A stretch of DNA of 64,000 nucleotides from Bacillota bacterium (GTDB lineage: Bacteria; Bacillota; Clostridia; Lachnospirales; Lachnospiraceae): assembly GCA_023415055.1 (NCBI GenBank), contig JAEZLZ010000058.1, forward strand, positions 62,001 to 126,000. Direction: 5' to 3'. The translations under genes and the position numbers were made by a program. Under the pieces are notes generated by a model. The model was given only the letters and a program-made list of their open reading frames with translations, was not told the origin of the DNA and searched no databases. Below are positions 63,436 through 64,000 of this stretch, in pieces (position 1 is the stretch's first letter; every line of letters starts with the position of its first letter).

Positions 63436-63450
63436 TAATGATAATCATTA
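63436..63450. promoter_or_regulatory. PerR/Fur-like operator of ahpCF
   Basis: TAATGAT-A-ATCATTA is a perfect 7-1-7 palindrome touching the -10 of the ahpC promoter. The PerR and Fur consensus sites have the same 7-1-7 shape. The neighbouring peroxide genes favour PerR. Confidence 0.72.
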
Positions 63451-63478
63451 CTATATTTATAATATCAAATCATGACAA
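63450..63478 (-). promoter_or_regulatory. Promoter of ahpCF
   Basis: TTGTCA (63473-63478) and TATAGT (63450-63455) are separated by 17 bases on the minus strand. The operator at 63436-63450 covers the presumed start site. Confidence 0.7.
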
Positions 63479-63539
63479 AAAGTCAAGAGTCCAAAATAAA
63501 TAAATCTAAGATTTCATCCATATTTTTCAACAAAATTAC

Positions 63540-64000
63540 TTATAGAAATTCGACCATTTCATCAGACAGATCAGATATCTCTGAGTAAATTATGTCTCTA
63601 AAGTCAATTCTCATCTTCTCATTGTCATAGGCTTTGGCAGCCTCCTTCTCATCCCGGCCAGCTTCTTTGATAAAATTCTTCTTGATCTCCATCGTCAACT
63701 CGTCGCAGATGCAGGAATGTAAGATGTTGCCCTCACAGACATAAAATAGCTTATATCCTGCATCTATTGGCATTGTTAGCAGGATATTTTTTGTTGCTAA
63801 GTGCTTATAACCATCCAATCCATGTTTCATCCTATTGAAGTCTTGGATCAAATCTCGATATACCGAAGCGATCTCATAACGGTATTCGTCGGAAGCCTCC
63901 TTCAGTTTTATCTGTAAAGCCTCCTGTAAAAGTCCGATATTTTCTTCCTGCGTAAATAGTTCAAGAAGCAGGTTCCTATTCTTATAAAAAGTATCCTCGT
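63540..64000 (-). CDS. Hypothetical protein, 5' end beyond window
   Basis: The frame is open to the right edge, so only the C-terminal ~153 residues are visible; the ATG-like starts inside are probably not the true start. The sequence is helical and charged, with a CEGNILHSCICDELT segment containing three cysteines and an acidic C-terminus (SEISDLSDEMVEFL). I do not recognise the family. It lies upstream of the ahpC control region, in the same direction. Confidence 0.65.
   Translation of the reverse strand, partial: EDTFYKNRNLLLELFTQEENIGLLQEALQIKLKEASDEYRYEIASVYRDLIQDFNRMKHGLDGYKHLATKNILLTMPIDAGYKLFYVCEGNILHSCICDELTMEIKKNFIKEAGRDEKEAAKAYDNEKMRIDFRDIIYSEISDLSDEMVEFL

Overview
The window reads as chromosomal backbone of an anaerobic, spore-forming, Gram-positive member of the Clostridia, most likely a Lachnospiraceae-type bacterium. 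The basis is its sporulation genes (spoVT, yabP, yabQ, spoIIE, cwlD, two Csp-type subtilases), a clostridial 2[4Fe-4S] ferredoxin, strong AGGAGG-type ribosome binding sites, frequent TTG/GTG starts and a moderate-to-low G+C content. No phage, transposase, rRNA operon or CRISPR array was seen. One tRNA gene (Met, CAT) is present.

Layout. 1-4248 (+): 3' part of mutS2, then an OmpR-type response regulator and its histidine kinase. 4278-9839 (-): trmL, cheX, an Lrp regulator translationally coupled to an aminotransferase, a HypE-like AIR-synthase protein and a VanW-family protein. 9840-15676: mixed strands, with a 34-residue membrane peptide gene, nth, a B12-binding radical SAM protein, a DUF2156 protein, and a 680-base non-coding stretch holding a run of near-perfect hairpins. 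15677-25754 (-): a conserved sporulation/division block spoVT-mazG-hup-rqcP-yabP-yabQ-divIC-tRNA-Met-spoIIE-tilS-hpt-ftsH, in the same order as in Bacillus subtilis. 25924-29356 (-): tandem Csp-like subtilases, the second with the catalytic serine replaced. 29585-34040 (-): a NatAB-type ABC exporter and deoB-deoxyinosine glycosylase-dtd. 34447-41213: PAP2 protein, glycosyltransferase, M29 aminopeptidase, a large anchored protein with a degenerate C39-like tail, and a methyltransferase. 41408-48883: a Pro/Thr-rich protein, YwmB, DUF402, rpiB-ywlE-sua5 and the cell-wall enzymes cwlD and GH18. 49362-51402 (-): an unusual Ser/Thr kinase fused to a lysine-less P-loop domain, followed by a stand-alone P-loop protein of the same kind. 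51763-55629: mecA, DUF1858 protein, a 206-base nested palindrome, ferredoxin, a MerR-like regulator and an MFS transporter. 56128-60010 (-): gdpP-rplI-dnaB. 60270-64000 (-): a transglutaminase-like protein, ahpC-ahpF under a PerR/Fur-like operator, and a gene running off the right edge.

How the genes connect. Much of the window serves sporulation, the spore envelope and cell-wall remodelling. The spoIIE promoter shows the 21-base spacing known for Spo0A-activated sigma-A promoters. The Csp pair suggests a germination protease working with a pseudoprotease. The most unusual items are the kinase/P-loop pair, the Csp pseudoprotease, the 206-base palindrome, and two dispersed palindrome-plus-terminator elements at 15071-15150 and 23699-23838. 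Starts, motifs and hairpins were read by eye. Family names come from recognition of motifs and context, not from a database search.
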